DNA of 64,000 nt from CAJINA01 sp964636125. GTDB lineage: Bacteria > Desulfobacterota > Desulfobacteria > Desulfobacterales > CAJINA01. This document shows, piece after piece, positions 33,475-43,224 of the stretch; positions within the stretch are counted from its first letter, which is position 1, and the number at the start of each line of letters is the position of its first letter. The translations under genes and the position numbers were made by a program. The stretch spans positions 1 through 64,000 of the forward strand of contig CAZWPX010000012.1 of the NCBI GenBank assembly GCA_964636125.1. Direction: 5' to 3'. The notes under the pieces were generated by a model that saw only the letters and a list, made by a program, of their open reading frames with translations, searched no databases and was not told where the DNA came from.

Positions 33475-35898
33475 ATGAAAATTTCCATTCGGTGGGCACT
33501 GATCTTAGGGCTTCTGGTTATCATCTGGGGAACCCAGGCGGTTACGGTCACTTCGTCTTATGTCACCTCCCAGAGAGTGCTGCTGGGGCACGCCCGGGAC
33601 ATCATGGAGAATATCGCTGAATTCGCCATGGAACAGTCGAAGCATCACCTGGCCCTGGCCCAGGGTGCCGCCCATCTCACCAAACGACTCATATCAGCTG
33701 ATGTCGTGAGCCACGACAGCAAAAAGTTCAAAGCCCTGGAAAGATATTTTTTTGACCAGATGGCGATTTATCCTCATTTCGCCGGCATTTATTTCGGGGC
33801 ACCCAATGGAGACTTTTATGATGTGCGCCGGAGTGCAGTGCATACGCCCGGTGGCTATCGAACGAAGATTATCAGGCAATCTGAGGGCGTCCGCCAGGTT
33901 GACCTGATCTTTCGGGACCCCGATTTAAATATCATCGCCCGCGAAAAAGATCCGAATGACGCCTATGATCCACGCTTACGCCCCTGGTATAAAAGAGCAA
34001 AACGGGAAGGTGATATTGTCTGGACGGATCCGTATGTGTTCTTCACCTCCCAGAAACCCGGTATCACCATAGCCGGTCCCGTGCATCTGCCCGACAAAAG
34101 CCTTAAAGGAATCGTCGGGGTAGACATCAGAATTGACCAGCTGTCCACTTTCATCGCGAAATTACGTATCGGAAAAAATGGCAAAGCGTTCCTGCTGAAC
34201 CGCAATATGGATGTGGTGGCCTTCCCGGACCTGGCCAAGATTACTCAGGCCAACGCACTGTCGCCGGGCAAAACACGACTTGTTAAAATTGGTGAGCTAG
34301 ATGACACGCTCAGCCGGAAAGCCTTTAACGCAGTCACCTGGCAAAAAGACGCGGCCGGCCGACTGATCATCAACAGCCCCCTGTTTGCCAAATTCGAGGA
34401 ATCCGGCAAGCTCTACAATGTCATGTTCTCCCCATTTTCAGACAAGCAGTGGCCCTGGATCATCGGTGTTTATCTGCCGGAAGATGATTACCTCGGGGAG
34501 ATTAAAACCAATCGGTTATTTAACATTTATGTCACCATTGCCATATCGATAATCACAACTTTTATAGCCCTTATCATGGCACGCGGCATCATCACCCCCA
34601 TAGCCGAACTCGAACACGAATCCCGGGCGATACGGAACCATGAACTTGACAATATCCACGCGGTCAGCTCGATATATAAAGAAATTCAGGCCACGATAGA
34701 TTCTTTTGCCTCCATGAAAACCTCCCTGCTCAACTATGAAGAAGAAAAAACAAAACTTGAAAGACAGATTCGCCAATCCCAAAAAATGGAAGCCATCGGC
34801 ACGCTGGCCGGCGGTGTAGCCCACGATTTCAATAACATCCTTTACCCCATTCTGGGCTACACGGAAATGGCCCGGGATGAAGTCGCCGAAGGGTCCCCAG
34901 CCCGTGAAAGCCTGGATGAGATCATGACTGCAGCCCAGCGCGCCCGCAAGCTGGTGGAGCAGATTCTCACCTTCAGCCGCCTGGACCACCAGGGACGCAT
35001 TCCCTTGAAAATACAGACTGCCGTTAAAGAATCCCTTAACCTGCTGCGGGCCACATTGCCTGCGACAATTGAAGTTGTTCCGCAGATTGACCCGGCGTGC
35101 GGGCCCGTTCTGGCCGATCCCACTCAGATCCAGCAGGTGGTCATGAACCTTTGCACCAACGCCTTTCATGCCATGCAGGCGCAAGGAGGCAGCCTGACGG
35201 TGAGCCTGGAAGAAATCCAGATTGCGGCAGACGATCTCCCCTCCGGCCAGAAACCGGCCACCTACATTAAGCTCACGGTGAGCGACACGGGTGCCGGTAT
35301 CTCCAAAGATATCATTGAACGTATTTTTGAGCCCTACTTCACAACCAAAAAGGCCGGTGAAGGCACCGGCATGGGTCTTGCGGTTGTGCACGGTATTATC
35401 AAGGGGTATGATGGCGATATCCAGGTGTACAGTGAGCCCGGCAATGGTACGACATTTAATATCTACCTTCCCAGGATTTACAAAGAGATTGCGGCAGATA
35501 CAGATGCCAGCACGACCATTCACAAAGGCGAAGAGCACATCCTGCTCATAGATGATGAAGATCAGATTACCAGGATGCTGACAAGGCTGCTGGAGAATCT
35601 GGGATACCGGGTCCAGGCGGCCTGCGACCCCATCGCAGCCATGGAAAGTTTTGAAAAAAGTCCCCAGGCCTTCGATCTGGTCATCACAGACATGACTATG
35701 CCGGGTATTACCGGCGATCTCCTGGCCCGGGAAGTTCTAAAGATCAGACCGGATATTCCAGTCATACTCTGCACCGGTTTCAGCAAACTCATTGATGAAG
35801 AAAGGGTCCGCGAAATCGGTATCAGGCGGTTGATAATGAAACCCATCGTTAAATCTGAACTCGCCCGTACTATTCGCGAGGTGTTAGAATCCCGGTGA
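33475..35898 (+). CDS. Hybrid sensor histidine kinase with periplasmic dCache domain
   Basis: An 807-residue kinase. ATG at 33475 with AAAAGGA before it starts an N-terminal membrane segment (about 7-25). A periplasmic double-Cache sensor covers about 30-345, with YFGAPNGDFYDVRRS and the distal PYVFFTSQKPGITIAGPV and GIVGVDIRIDQL strands that often bind small acids or amino acids. A second membrane helix lies at about 348-370, then a HAMP-like linker. The phospho-His is near 450 in AGGVAHDFNNIL, the G-box reads GEGTGMGLAVVHG, and the C-terminal receiver has its Asp near 738 in LVITDMTMPG. Upstream, the frame remains open 26 codons without a start signal. Confidence 0.92.
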   Translation: MKISIRWALILGLLVIIWGTQAVTVTSSYVTSQRVLLGHARDIMENIAEFAMEQSKHHLALAQGAAHLTKRLISADVVSHDSKKFKALERYFFDQMAIYPHFAGIYFGAPNGDFYDVRRSAVHTPGGYRTKIIRQSEGVRQVDLIFRDPDLNIIAREKDPNDAYDPRLRPWYKRAKREGDIVWTDPYVFFTSQKPGITIAGPVHLPDKSLKGIVGVDIRIDQLSTFIAKLRIGKNGKAFLLNRNMDVVAFPDLAKITQANALSPGKTRLVKIGELDDTLSRKAFNAVTWQKDAAGRLIINSPLFAKFEESGKLYNVMFSPFSDKQWPWIIGVYLPEDDYLGEIKTNRLFNIYVTIAISIITTFIALIMARGIITPIAELEHESRAIRNHELDNIHAVSSIYKEIQATIDSFASMKTSLLNYEEEKTKLERQIRQSQKMEAIGTLAGGVAHDFNNILYPILGYTEMARDEVAEGSPARESLDEIMTAAQRARKLVEQILTFSRLDHQGRIPLKIQTAVKESLNLLRATLPATIEVVPQIDPACGPVLADPTQIQQVVMNLCTNAFHAMQAQGGSLTVSLEEIQIAADDLPSGQKPATYIKLTVSDTGAGISKDIIERIFEPYFTTKKAGEGTGMGLAVVHGIIKGYDGDIQVYSEPGNGTTFNIYLPRIYKEIAADTDASTTIHKGEEHILLIDDEDQITRMLTRLLENLGYRVQAACDPIAAMESFEKSPQAFDLVITDMTMPGITGDLLAREVLKIRPDIPVILCTGFSKLIDEERVREIGIRRLIMKPIVKSELARTIREVLESR

Positions 35899-35958
35899 TC
35901 TGGTAAATTTGATTTATTGTGTACCCCTTAACCTTGAGCGAACAGGCAGCCCCGGCAC

Positions 35959-36873
35959 ATGACTCAAATCCTTCCAATTGGCGGCGGCAAAGGCGGAAGC
36001 GGAAAAAGCTTTATCACCGCCGGACTCGGCGCCCTGCTGGCCAGACAACGCCGGAAGGTGGTGCTGGTGGATCTGGATCTGGGTGCATCCAACCTGCACA
36101 CCATGGTCGGACTCAAACCACCCGACAACGGCCTGCACCGCTTCATCAACAAATCTATTGCCAACCTGGACGAGGCGATTATCCCCACGCTGATTCCCAA
36201 CCTTTTTTTAATCAGTTCTACCCAGTGCTCCATGGAAATTGCCAACCTCTACCACCAGCAGAAGATGAAAATTATCCGGGCCTTGAGAAACCTGCCCTGC
36301 GATTACGTCCTGCTGGACCTCGGAGCCGGGACAAGCTACAACACCCTGGACTTTTTTCTAACCGCCCGGACCGGACTCCTGGTCTTCACCCCGGAGCCGA
36401 CCTCCATCGAAAACACGATCAGGTTTCTACGCTCCCTCTACCTGCGCAAACTCAAGCAACTGGTCAAGCAGCACAATTGCCACCAGGCCGTGAAGGAATC
36501 GCTGAAGATGGCCCGCCTGGGGCTGCTGAACACACCGGATGTTATCGACCAGGTTTTGAAATACCACCCGGAGAAAGAAGACCTGCTGCGCCAGGCCCTG
36601 GCCCGGTTTCAGTTCAGCCTGATCCTCAACCAGTTCAGGAAAACAGACGACTCCTCACTCGGCGAAAAGATCAAAATCGTGTGCAACCGTCATTTTTATT
36701 CGAGTTTTGAATTCCTCGGCAACATCGGTTATGATGAACGGGTGCATGACAGTATTATTCTCAAAAAGCTCTTTGTACAAAAATACCCGTACACTGAAAC
36801 CGCCAACGACCTGAAACACATTACCCGGGAGCTTTTGTCCATCAGCCAAACACCCGGCGACAGGCCTTCGTGA
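35959..36873 (+). CDS. MinD/ParA-like P-loop ATPase
   Basis: A 304-residue deviant-Walker ATPase: GGGKGGSGKSF (8-18) with both signature lysines, VVLVDLDLGASNLHTMVG as the A' strand, and YVLLDLGAGTSYNTLDF as Walker B. This is the FleN/MinD-like group, often used to position flagella, pili or other surface machines or to count them. The C-terminal part (CNRHFYSSFEFLGNIGYDERVHDSIILKKLF) is typical of the family and lacks an evident membrane-targeting amphipathic helix. It is followed after 1 base by a J-like/HTH protein and then by a J-domain protein, suggesting a conserved three-gene unit. Confidence 0.88.
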   Translation: MTQILPIGGGKGGSGKSFITAGLGALLARQRRKVVLVDLDLGASNLHTMVGLKPPDNGLHRFINKSIANLDEAIIPTLIPNLFLISSTQCSMEIANLYHQQKMKIIRALRNLPCDYVLLDLGAGTSYNTLDFFLTARTGLLVFTPEPTSIENTIRFLRSLYLRKLKQLVKQHNCHQAVKESLKMARLGLLNTPDVIDQVLKYHPEKEDLLRQALARFQFSLILNQFRKTDDSSLGEKIKIVCNRHFYSSFEFLGNIGYDERVHDSIILKKLFVQKYPYTETANDLKHITRELLSISQTPGDRPS

Positions 36874-36874
36874 C

Positions 36875-37522
36875 ATGCAGAATTTAAAGAAATTAAATTA
36901 TTATGAACGGCTGCACGTATCCCCCCGGGCAACTCTTTTTGAGATCAAAAGAGCCTATGTAAATTCGCTGGCCCTGTACGCGGATGACTCCCTTGCGACC
37001 TATTCCCTGTTTACAGATACCGAACGTCAGGCGATTCTTGATTTGCTTGAAACAGCCTTTAGGACTTTGGGTGATACAGCCCGTCGTACGGCCTATGACC
37101 AGGCGCTGGTTGACGCCGGTTTACTTGACCCGACCCGCCTGTCCGAAAACCCGCCTAATAAACCCGTCCCGCTTTTCGGGACGCCGGAGATCACCCGCAA
37201 GGCCGCTTTGACCAATTCACTGGTCCTTAGTAAAAACAGCGCGGCTGCCATCAGCCGGATTGCCAGGGATATGGCTGCAGCCGAGGTCATCAGCGGGCGC
37301 GATCTAAAAAATGTCAGAGAGAAAGTGGGCCTGACGCCCGAAGAAATTTACGAGGCCACCCGGATAAGCATTTCTACCATCCGGGCTATTGAAGCCGACG
37401 ATTTCAAAAACCTGCCGTCCACCCTTTACCTGAAGAATTTTCTCCGTGCTTACGCCTCGCTTGTAAACCTGGACCCGCAGATGGTCGCCACCGGTTATCT
37501 TAAGAACCGGGAGGAAAAGTAA
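36875..37522 (+). CDS. J-like domain fused to RodZ-type helix-turn-helix
   Basis: A 215-residue two-domain protein. Residues 5-80 look like a J domain (LNYYERLHVSPRATLFEIKRAYVNSLAL...LETAFRTLGDTARRTAYD) but the HPD catalytic tripeptide is absent. After a linker, residues about 145-212 form a RodZ-type HTH_25 domain (LKNVREKVGLTPEEIYEATRISISTIRAIEADDFKNLPSTLYLKNFLRAYA). No membrane helix follows, unlike RodZ. It follows the MinD-like gene after one base. It may act as an adaptor that links the ATPase to a structure or to DNA (inference). Confidence 0.8.
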   Translation: MQNLKKLNYYERLHVSPRATLFEIKRAYVNSLALYADDSLATYSLFTDTERQAILDLLETAFRTLGDTARRTAYDQALVDAGLLDPTRLSENPPNKPVPLFGTPEITRKAALTNSLVLSKNSAAAISRIARDMAAAEVISGRDLKNVREKVGLTPEEIYEATRISISTIRAIEADDFKNLPSTLYLKNFLRAYASLVNLDPQMVATGYLKNREEK

Positions 37523-37532
37523 AGGCCTTCCC

Positions 37533-38528
37533 GTGTACCTTGCCAGGACAGACTCTAAAGGCACCTCAAATTTCACTCTTCGCGAATCTTTCCGGGACAC
37601 TGGAACCTTGCAATATCGGGATCTGTTTACACTGGGTCCGGACCCCAGCCGGTTTATCAGGTACCCGGGTGGCAATGCCTACTATTTTGACGAATCGCTC
37701 ATCGAAGCACTGGAAGCCCAGGGGGTGGCCGATGCCGAAGAGTGCCTGGACGACCTGCTGTGGCGATTTTTAAAACCCGAGCTACAAAGGATCCTGCGCC
37801 ATTTCAGGCACTCCGGTAAAGTACCCCGCAAACCTGCCCCGGAGGAACCTGCGACGATTTACCATCTTTTTGACCGGCGCCGGATACTCTTTCTAAAAAC
37901 AGGTACCCTTGACCAGGGCCGTGTGGGCCGCCTGCCCGGCAAGCTGTTCCGGGTTCTCAGCGATAAATCCCGTGATGAAATCGAGCAACACTTCCTGGCG
38001 GCCGAACAGGTGCTCAAACCACACGAATTTAAAACCTACGCGTATGTTATCTTTGATCTTGCCACACATTTCACTTCACCCCTGGCCAGGCGCTTTCCAG
38101 CCGCCATGGACGAGATTAAAATGGATTTGCAATTCATCAAGGCCATCTGCCGACTGCACGCAGACCGCGACTTCTGGGGCGGCCTGAGCCTGGAAAAAGG
38201 CCTGCCGGCTTATCTTGTCCGGTATGTGGTCATGTACTTCGACAACGCCTTTCCGGATGCGGATTTATCATCGACTTATGTCCAGGATTTTATGCGCAGC
38301 CGACGCCGCTTCCGGTTCCCTGACAAGGCCAGGCCGGTCATGAACATGGCGGATGCCAGCCGCATCCTGGGTCTTTCACCGGACCAGGCACGCAAAATGT
38401 CCCGTCGGGAACTGACACGCTATTACCGTAAGATGGCCCTGAAACTCCACCCCGATCAGGGGGGCGACCCCGACCAGTTCATTAATATTACCGAAGCTTT
38501 TCAGGCCGCTCTGAACAACCGCAAGTAA
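37533..38528 (+). CDS. J-domain protein
   Basis: A 331-residue protein with a C-terminal J domain: ASRILGLSPDQARKMSRRELTRYYRKMALKLHPDQGGDPDQFINITEAFQAAL, with HPD at about 306-308, so it should stimulate an Hsp70. The N-terminal 270 residues are unrecognised, mostly helical. The start is a GTG at 37533 with AAAGG upstream; no better start is seen. It is the third gene of the MinD-like/J-like unit (10-base gap). Placing J at the C-terminus after a large unique region suggests delivery of a specific client to DnaK. Confidence 0.82.
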   Translation: MYLARTDSKGTSNFTLRESFRDTGTLQYRDLFTLGPDPSRFIRYPGGNAYYFDESLIEALEAQGVADAEECLDDLLWRFLKPELQRILRHFRHSGKVPRKPAPEEPATIYHLFDRRRILFLKTGTLDQGRVGRLPGKLFRVLSDKSRDEIEQHFLAAEQVLKPHEFKTYAYVIFDLATHFTSPLARRFPAAMDEIKMDLQFIKAICRLHADRDFWGGLSLEKGLPAYLVRYVVMYFDNAFPDADLSSTYVQDFMRSRRRFRFPDKARPVMNMADASRILGLSPDQARKMSRRELTRYYRKMALKLHPDQGGDPDQFINITEAFQAALNNRK

Positions 38529-38536
38529 CACGCTGC

Positions 38537-41020
38537 TCAGGTCAACATCAGCTGCGGCAATATCTTAATTTTTCGGGCTGTCAGCCAGAGACGCCCAAAG
38601 GGCTGCAGGGACAGGGTTTCGGCAGACGTCGGCCGGAGGGTTCGCTGGCCGATGTTATCATACAAAGCCTGATCTTGGGGGAGATCGAATTTGTCGGAAC
38701 CCAGGCTCACGTCAACCTGCTCTGGGGTCAGGTTGACAACAACCAGTGTAGGGGTATCACTTCCACAGCGAACCAGCGCAACAGGGTCCGGTGATCCCCC
38801 TGGTCCGGCAACCGAGGCCCGGGCCTCCCCGCCTTGGACGCCCAGCGACGGATCAGAATCTACCAGGGCGATAAGGTGATTCAGTCCCCGACCGATGGTG
38901 TACTCGCTGGCATTTGGATCTGCCAGTTTCCCGGACAGGGTGGCCAACTCCGATTTGGTTCTTTTTAGATCCCTTAGCTCGCCTGTTTCCCTAAAACGTT
39001 TGTAATCATTGGAAATACCAGTCAAGTCATTGAAATAGACCGATTTCACATGCCGGCCCATCAAGGCGAAAGCCAGGGTATAAAAAGCCAGGTAGCGCGC
39101 AGTTTCCAACCGTGGGTCCACAAGTTTTGGCAGGCAATCGCGGGTTGCGACACACAATTCATAGGGTTCCCGCCCCCTAAAAATCTTGTTTACCAGGTAT
39201 TTAAGCGGACCCGCTGAATCCATTCGGCCGGGATGGACACCCAGGACCGCGGCCAGGGTGTTGACATCTCCGATTGCATCCTTAAGCACCAGGGTATCTT
39301 CGCCGGGTTCACCTGGCTTAAACAGCCTTTGGACGGCCAGCTGATAGTCAAGGTCGGACGCCCTGCAGATTTCCTGGAATTCAGTGCCGGGTAGCCTTCT
39401 TTGGGGGACCCCTTTATACTTAATCCGGCCGCCGTTGGCCTCAGCCGTATCCGCCAGGGCCTGTCTTTCCGCCAGGGTCAACAGGTCCAGGCTGCCCCGG
39501 ACCGATTTGCCGTCATGGCTCTCTGCCAGGCTGAAGCGAACAGTGTCGGCCGGCAGATCATAGCCTGCGATCATTTTGTAAATACGTTTGAACAGACCGG
39601 CATTTCTGGAGATAAAAGCCGCCGGCAGCATCCCGGCCAGGTGAAAATCATACATCATGGGTGGGGGGTTCTTTTTGGCAGCCATCTGGTTCAGGATACT
39701 TGATAAGGTATCATTGACCTCCAGGTTGGCCACCATCCGGGGGGCGACACAGGCCATGGAAAGGTAAAGAATTTTCATCAACCCCTTTACTTCGGGCAGT
39801 CCGAAACAGGTGCTTTGCCAGCGCTTGAAGGCAAAATTGGCCGCATCCAGGCGCAACATGTTGAGGTCCAGGCCCAGGTACCATGAAAAATCATCAGCCA
39901 GCATTTTAAGGCCTGGAAACGTGGCAGTGTTCAGATCTACCTGTACATGACTGAAAGTGGTCAAAGCCCGGATCTCAACGCCGAAGACTTCCGACTCCAA
40001 TTGTTCGAACCGGGCTGCCCAGGTTGCGGCCCTCTGGCGGTCGTAGCCCAGGGCTCTTAACAGATCCCGGGGTGTCTGCAGCCTTTCACGCAAAATATAC
40101 GGCGTCCGGCGGGTCTCCTGGGTGGCGGAGACAGTCAAAATCCGTTCCGGGTCGGCAGGCTTTTCTCTATCCAGGAAATCTATAAATTCGGTCATTTGCC
40201 GGTAATCATCATCCAGCAGCATCTGGTCATTCTTGAGTTTGTTGAAGATGGACAGCAGACCGATCACCGGCAACGGCAACGGCCCTCCGAGCAGCCCCTG
40301 CATATGCACCATTCTGTCGTGCGGACTCAAAGCTGCACAAACTGCATCATCTGGTTTACGCCTGAAGATTGTAAAGAGCGGGAAGGGGCGCGGGCGAAAA
40401 ATCCGGCTGAAATCGCCGCGTTTGAGCCTCCTCTGGTACTGGTCTTCTGAAAAGATGTAAAAACAGTCCTGCCGAGAGTCATCTCCCCCAAGGTAGGCCT
40501 GGAAACTGGGATTGGCGATATCCACATGGTTCAGGACAAAGTCGGCCATGGAAAAATACTTGGCTATCAGGGCCGCAAAGGTTCGGTTTGTGCCGAAAGC
40601 CGGATGGACCCTGTCTCGAACCACCTGGGAAAAATAGCCGTCATTGAACCGCTCGGCCATCACCTGGCAGGCCGGCAGCAGGTGCAGCCCGCCAATGGCC
40701 GGAAAATAGGTCGCCAGAAAACTGTCCAGTGTCTCCAGGGTCGCTTCACCCGCTGCCCGGACGCTGTCCGCGTAGGCAATGACAACTGTTTTCTGCTCGA
40801 TCCGCGACAGCGGGTCTCCGGGGCAGTAACGGGTGTCTTTCTGTTTCAAATCGGGAGATTTGGCCTCCCAGACAGACCGCAGCATGCTTACCCAGTAGAC
40901 CGATATCTCGTCGGCCAGCCCAGGGTAGGGGTCCCGGGGAAACAGGTTGTTAAAGAGGGTTGCTATCTCCGCCAGTTTGGCAGCTTGCAGTGGTTTCCAG
41001 GTAGTGGTTCGAGGCCCCAT
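38537..41020 (-). CDS. GH13_18-like glycoside phosphorylase (sucrose/glucosylglycerate phosphorylase-like)
   Basis: An 827-residue GH13 enzyme of the sucrose-phosphorylase branch. VVIAYADSV, AIGGLHLLP, NDGYFSQVVRDRVHPAFGT, FVLNHVDIANPSFQAYL, TTFSHVQVDLN and the nucleophile segment LRLDAANFAFKRWQSTCF (Asp392) follow family order. The likely acid/base Glu is in NLEVND (about 433), and ESHDGKSVRGSL supplies the third acid. Family members are about 490-600 residues; here about 130 extra residues (about 222-352) sit between the FRPRPFPLF and TTFS segments, in domain B, plus a C-terminal beta domain. It probably phosphorolyses a glucosyl donor; the donor is unknown. It is the last gene of the purB-methyltransferase unit. 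Confidence 0.75.
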   Translation of the reverse strand: MGPRTTTWKPLQAAKLAEIATLFNNLFPRDPYPGLADEISVYWVSMLRSVWEAKSPDLKQKDTRYCPGDPLSRIEQKTVVIAYADSVRAAGEATLETLDSFLATYFPAIGGLHLLPACQVMAERFNDGYFSQVVRDRVHPAFGTNRTFAALIAKYFSMADFVLNHVDIANPSFQAYLGGDDSRQDCFYIFSEDQYQRRLKRGDFSRIFRPRPFPLFTIFRRKPDDAVCAALSPHDRMVHMQGLLGGPLPLPVIGLLSIFNKLKNDQMLLDDDYRQMTEFIDFLDREKPADPERILTVSATQETRRTPYILRERLQTPRDLLRALGYDRQRAATWAARFEQLESEVFGVEIRALTTFSHVQVDLNTATFPGLKMLADDFSWYLGLDLNMLRLDAANFAFKRWQSTCFGLPEVKGLMKILYLSMACVAPRMVANLEVNDTLSSILNQMAAKKNPPPMMYDFHLAGMLPAAFISRNAGLFKRIYKMIAGYDLPADTVRFSLAESHDGKSVRGSLDLLTLAERQALADTAEANGGRIKYKGVPQRRLPGTEFQEICRASDLDYQLAVQRLFKPGEPGEDTLVLKDAIGDVNTLAAVLGVHPGRMDSAGPLKYLVNKIFRGREPYELCVATRDCLPKLVDPRLETARYLAFYTLAFALMGRHVKSVYFNDLTGISNDYKRFRETGELRDLKRTKSELATLSGKLADPNASEYTIGRGLNHLIALVDSDPSLGVQGGEARASVAGPGGSPDPVALVRCGSDTPTLVVVNLTPEQVDVSLGSDKFDLPQDQALYDNIGQRTLRPTSAETLSLQPFGRLWLTARKIKILPQLMLT

Positions 41021-41059
41021 CGTACACTCCCGGTAGATGCTGCTTGGGTGTGAATATCG

Positions 41060-41671
41060 TTATACTTTCTGGTACATATAAAATATGTGGGTGTCGATGA
41101 TTCTTTTCCTGATGACCGTCAAGTTTATTCTTTGAGCCGTCTCCTCAAACCAGTCGGGGAAAAAGCGCACCGAATCGATCGGGTGGCGGTGATAAGGAAA
41201 ACCCGGCATGACCGTGTGTAAAATCAGGTGTCCGCCATCTGCAAGCAGATCACTCAGGTCCTGTACATGTTTGTAAGGGTTCAGCAGATGTTCCAGAATC
41301 GCCTGGCTCACCACCAGGTCACAGGGGGTATCAATAACCGGGATCTCCTTTTCAAAATCCCATTTAAAGTCTGTGTCACCCAACCCGGTCGTGTAGACCC
41401 TGGCGGCGTTGATGATCTCCCGGAGCCGGGCGGCCGTCGCTTTGTTTTCACCGGCAAACAGGACCCGCCCCGGTTTGAGATCCCGGGCCCATTTGATGAT
41501 TTCGCCGTGGTAAACGCCGGATTCACTGGGAAGTCCGCTGATAAAATGAGGTTGATAATCCGTTAGGTCAAACTGGCCGTAGAGGCGCTCCCAGCAGGCA
41601 AACTGATCGGCCACATCCCTTTTGGTCAAGGTTTTTATAAGCCATGCTTTGGTTTTGGTCCGCAGTCCCAT
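41060..41671 (-). CDS. Class I SAM-dependent methyltransferase-like protein
   Basis: A 203-residue Rossmann methyltransferase-like protein. Motif I is degenerate (PGRVLFAGENKA rather than GxGxG), motif IV reads CDLVVSQAILEHLLNPYKHVQDLSDLLADGGHLILHTVMPG, which is typical of the Methyltransf_11/UbiE-like group where 'EHL.(N/D)P' precedes motif V. It may bind SAM weakly or use another methyl donor. AAAGGA precedes the ATG. It lies 17 bases after purB on the same strand and 39 bases before the phosphorylase. Substrate unknown. Confidence 0.75.
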   Translation of the reverse strand: MGLRTKTKAWLIKTLTKRDVADQFACWERLYGQFDLTDYQPHFISGLPSESGVYHGEIIKWARDLKPGRVLFAGENKATAARLREIINAARVYTTGLGDTDFKWDFEKEIPVIDTPCDLVVSQAILEHLLNPYKHVQDLSDLLADGGHLILHTVMPGFPYHRHPIDSVRFFPDWFEETAQRINLTVIRKRIIDTHIFYMYQKV

Positions 41672-41688
41672 GGGCTGGTAATCCTTTT

Positions 41689-43041
41689 TTAGAAAGCATA
41701 TATGCCGGTGTAGTTTTCCGGTGTAATCTGCTGCAGTTCAGCCTTGACCTCAGGGGATACGTCCAGGGTTTCGATAAACTCCCGGATGCTCGCAGGTCCG
41801 ATGGCGGTATGGGTGCGGGTGAGCGCCAGCAGCGCTTCATAAGGTTTTGGGTAGCCCTCCCGCCGCAATACCGTCTGGAGTGCCTCGGCCACCACCGCCC
41901 AGTTGGCCTGCAGGTCTGCCTGCAGCGCATCCTGGTTGATGATCAGCTTGTCCAGGCCCCGAAGCAGCGATTTCAGGGCAATCAGCATGTGTCCCAGGGG
42001 GACCCCGACATTCCGGGTGACCGTGGAATCGGTCAGGTCTCTCTGCAGTCGGGAAATGGGCAGTTTTTCAGCCAGGTGAGCCAGGACGGCGTTGGCCACG
42101 CCCAGGTTGCCTTCCGAATTTTCGAAATCAATGGGATTTACTTTGTGGGGCATGGCCGAGGAGCCGATCTCGCCTGCTTTAATTTTCTGTTTGAAGTAGT
42201 TCATGGAGATGTAGGTCCATACATCCCGGTCCAGGTCGATCAGAATGGTATTAATGCGAATCAAACCATGGCAGAAAGCGGCCAGGTTGTCATACGGTTC
42301 GATCTGGGTGGTCACCCGGGAGCGCTGCAAGCCCAGCGTGTTGTTCACCAGGTCATCTCCAAACTTGATCCAATCTATTTGCGGGTAGGCCACATGGTGG
42401 GCGTTGAAGTTCCCGGTGGCCCCCCCGAACTTGGCGGCATAGGGAATATTTTCAAGCTGTTCGAGCTGGCCACGCAGCCGGTCCACGAAAACGTAGAGCT
42501 CTTTGCCGAGGCTGGTGGGTGACGCCGGTTGGCCGTGGGTACGGGCCAGCATGGGCACCGTTGTCCACGCCCGGGCCTTCTCTTCCAGGGCCCCGACCAC
42601 ATCATCCACAACCGGTTTCAACACTGCCTGCCAGGCATCCTGGAGCGAACAGGGGACGGCCGTATTGTTGATATCCTGGGAGGTCAGCCCGAAATGGATA
42701 AACTCCTTAAATTCTGAAATTCCAAGGGCATCGAATTTTTCTTTTACAAAATACTCCACGGCTTTGACATCGTGATTGGTGACCTTCTCAGTCGCCTTCA
42801 CGGTCTGTGCATCGGCTTCGTTAAAATCCCGGTATATATCCCGCAATTGTTCATATTTTGTTTCGTCAAACGCGGCCAACTGAGGCAGCGGCAGGCGACA
42901 CAGGGCGATAAAATATTCGATCTCCACTTTTACCCGGTACCTGATCAGGGCGCCTTCAGAAAAGTAGTCCGCCAGGGCCCGGGTTGTGCGCCGATACCGC
43001 CCGTCAACCGGTGTGACGGCAGTGAGTGCTGTTAAAGTCAT
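41689..43041 (-). CDS. purB: Adenylosuccinate lyase
   Basis: Purine synthesis enzyme of 450 residues that splits SAICAR and adenylosuccinate with release of fumarate. The signature GSSAMPHKVNPIDFENSEGN gives the fumarase/aspartase superfamily loop with catalytic Ser, and TVPMLARTHGQPASPTSLGKE carries the active-site His. It opens with LTALTAVTPVDGRYRRTTRALADYFSE and matches the E. coli-type PurB in length (about 456). AAAGG stands before the ATG. It heads a leftward unit with the methyltransferase and phosphorylase-like genes. Confidence 0.95.
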   Translation of the reverse strand: MTLTALTAVTPVDGRYRRTTRALADYFSEGALIRYRVKVEIEYFIALCRLPLPQLAAFDETKYEQLRDIYRDFNEADAQTVKATEKVTNHDVKAVEYFVKEKFDALGISEFKEFIHFGLTSQDINNTAVPCSLQDAWQAVLKPVVDDVVGALEEKARAWTTVPMLARTHGQPASPTSLGKELYVFVDRLRGQLEQLENIPYAAKFGGATGNFNAHHVAYPQIDWIKFGDDLVNNTLGLQRSRVTTQIEPYDNLAAFCHGLIRINTILIDLDRDVWTYISMNYFKQKIKAGEIGSSAMPHKVNPIDFENSEGNLGVANAVLAHLAEKLPISRLQRDLTDSTVTRNVGVPLGHMLIALKSLLRGLDKLIINQDALQADLQANWAVVAEALQTVLRREGYPKPYEALLALTRTHTAIGPASIREFIETLDVSPEVKAELQQITPENYTGIYAF

Positions 43042-43224
43042 TGGCTGTACCTTTCACATCTTTGTAGTAGTCTTGTCTATACCGCTGGAAGTATATGCAA
43101 CCCCTTACCCCCCGTCAAGCCTTGTTCCGTCCCAATTTGCCTTGATTTTTAACGAATCAGGTTTATAGTTGATAAATTTACAGACAGCCGGATTCACGTA
43201 AATTAGGAGGGAAAACACAAACAG

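Noticed and set aside
35919..36710. 263-residue plus-strand ORF
   Set aside because: Proline-rich shadow of the MinD-like gene in another frame.
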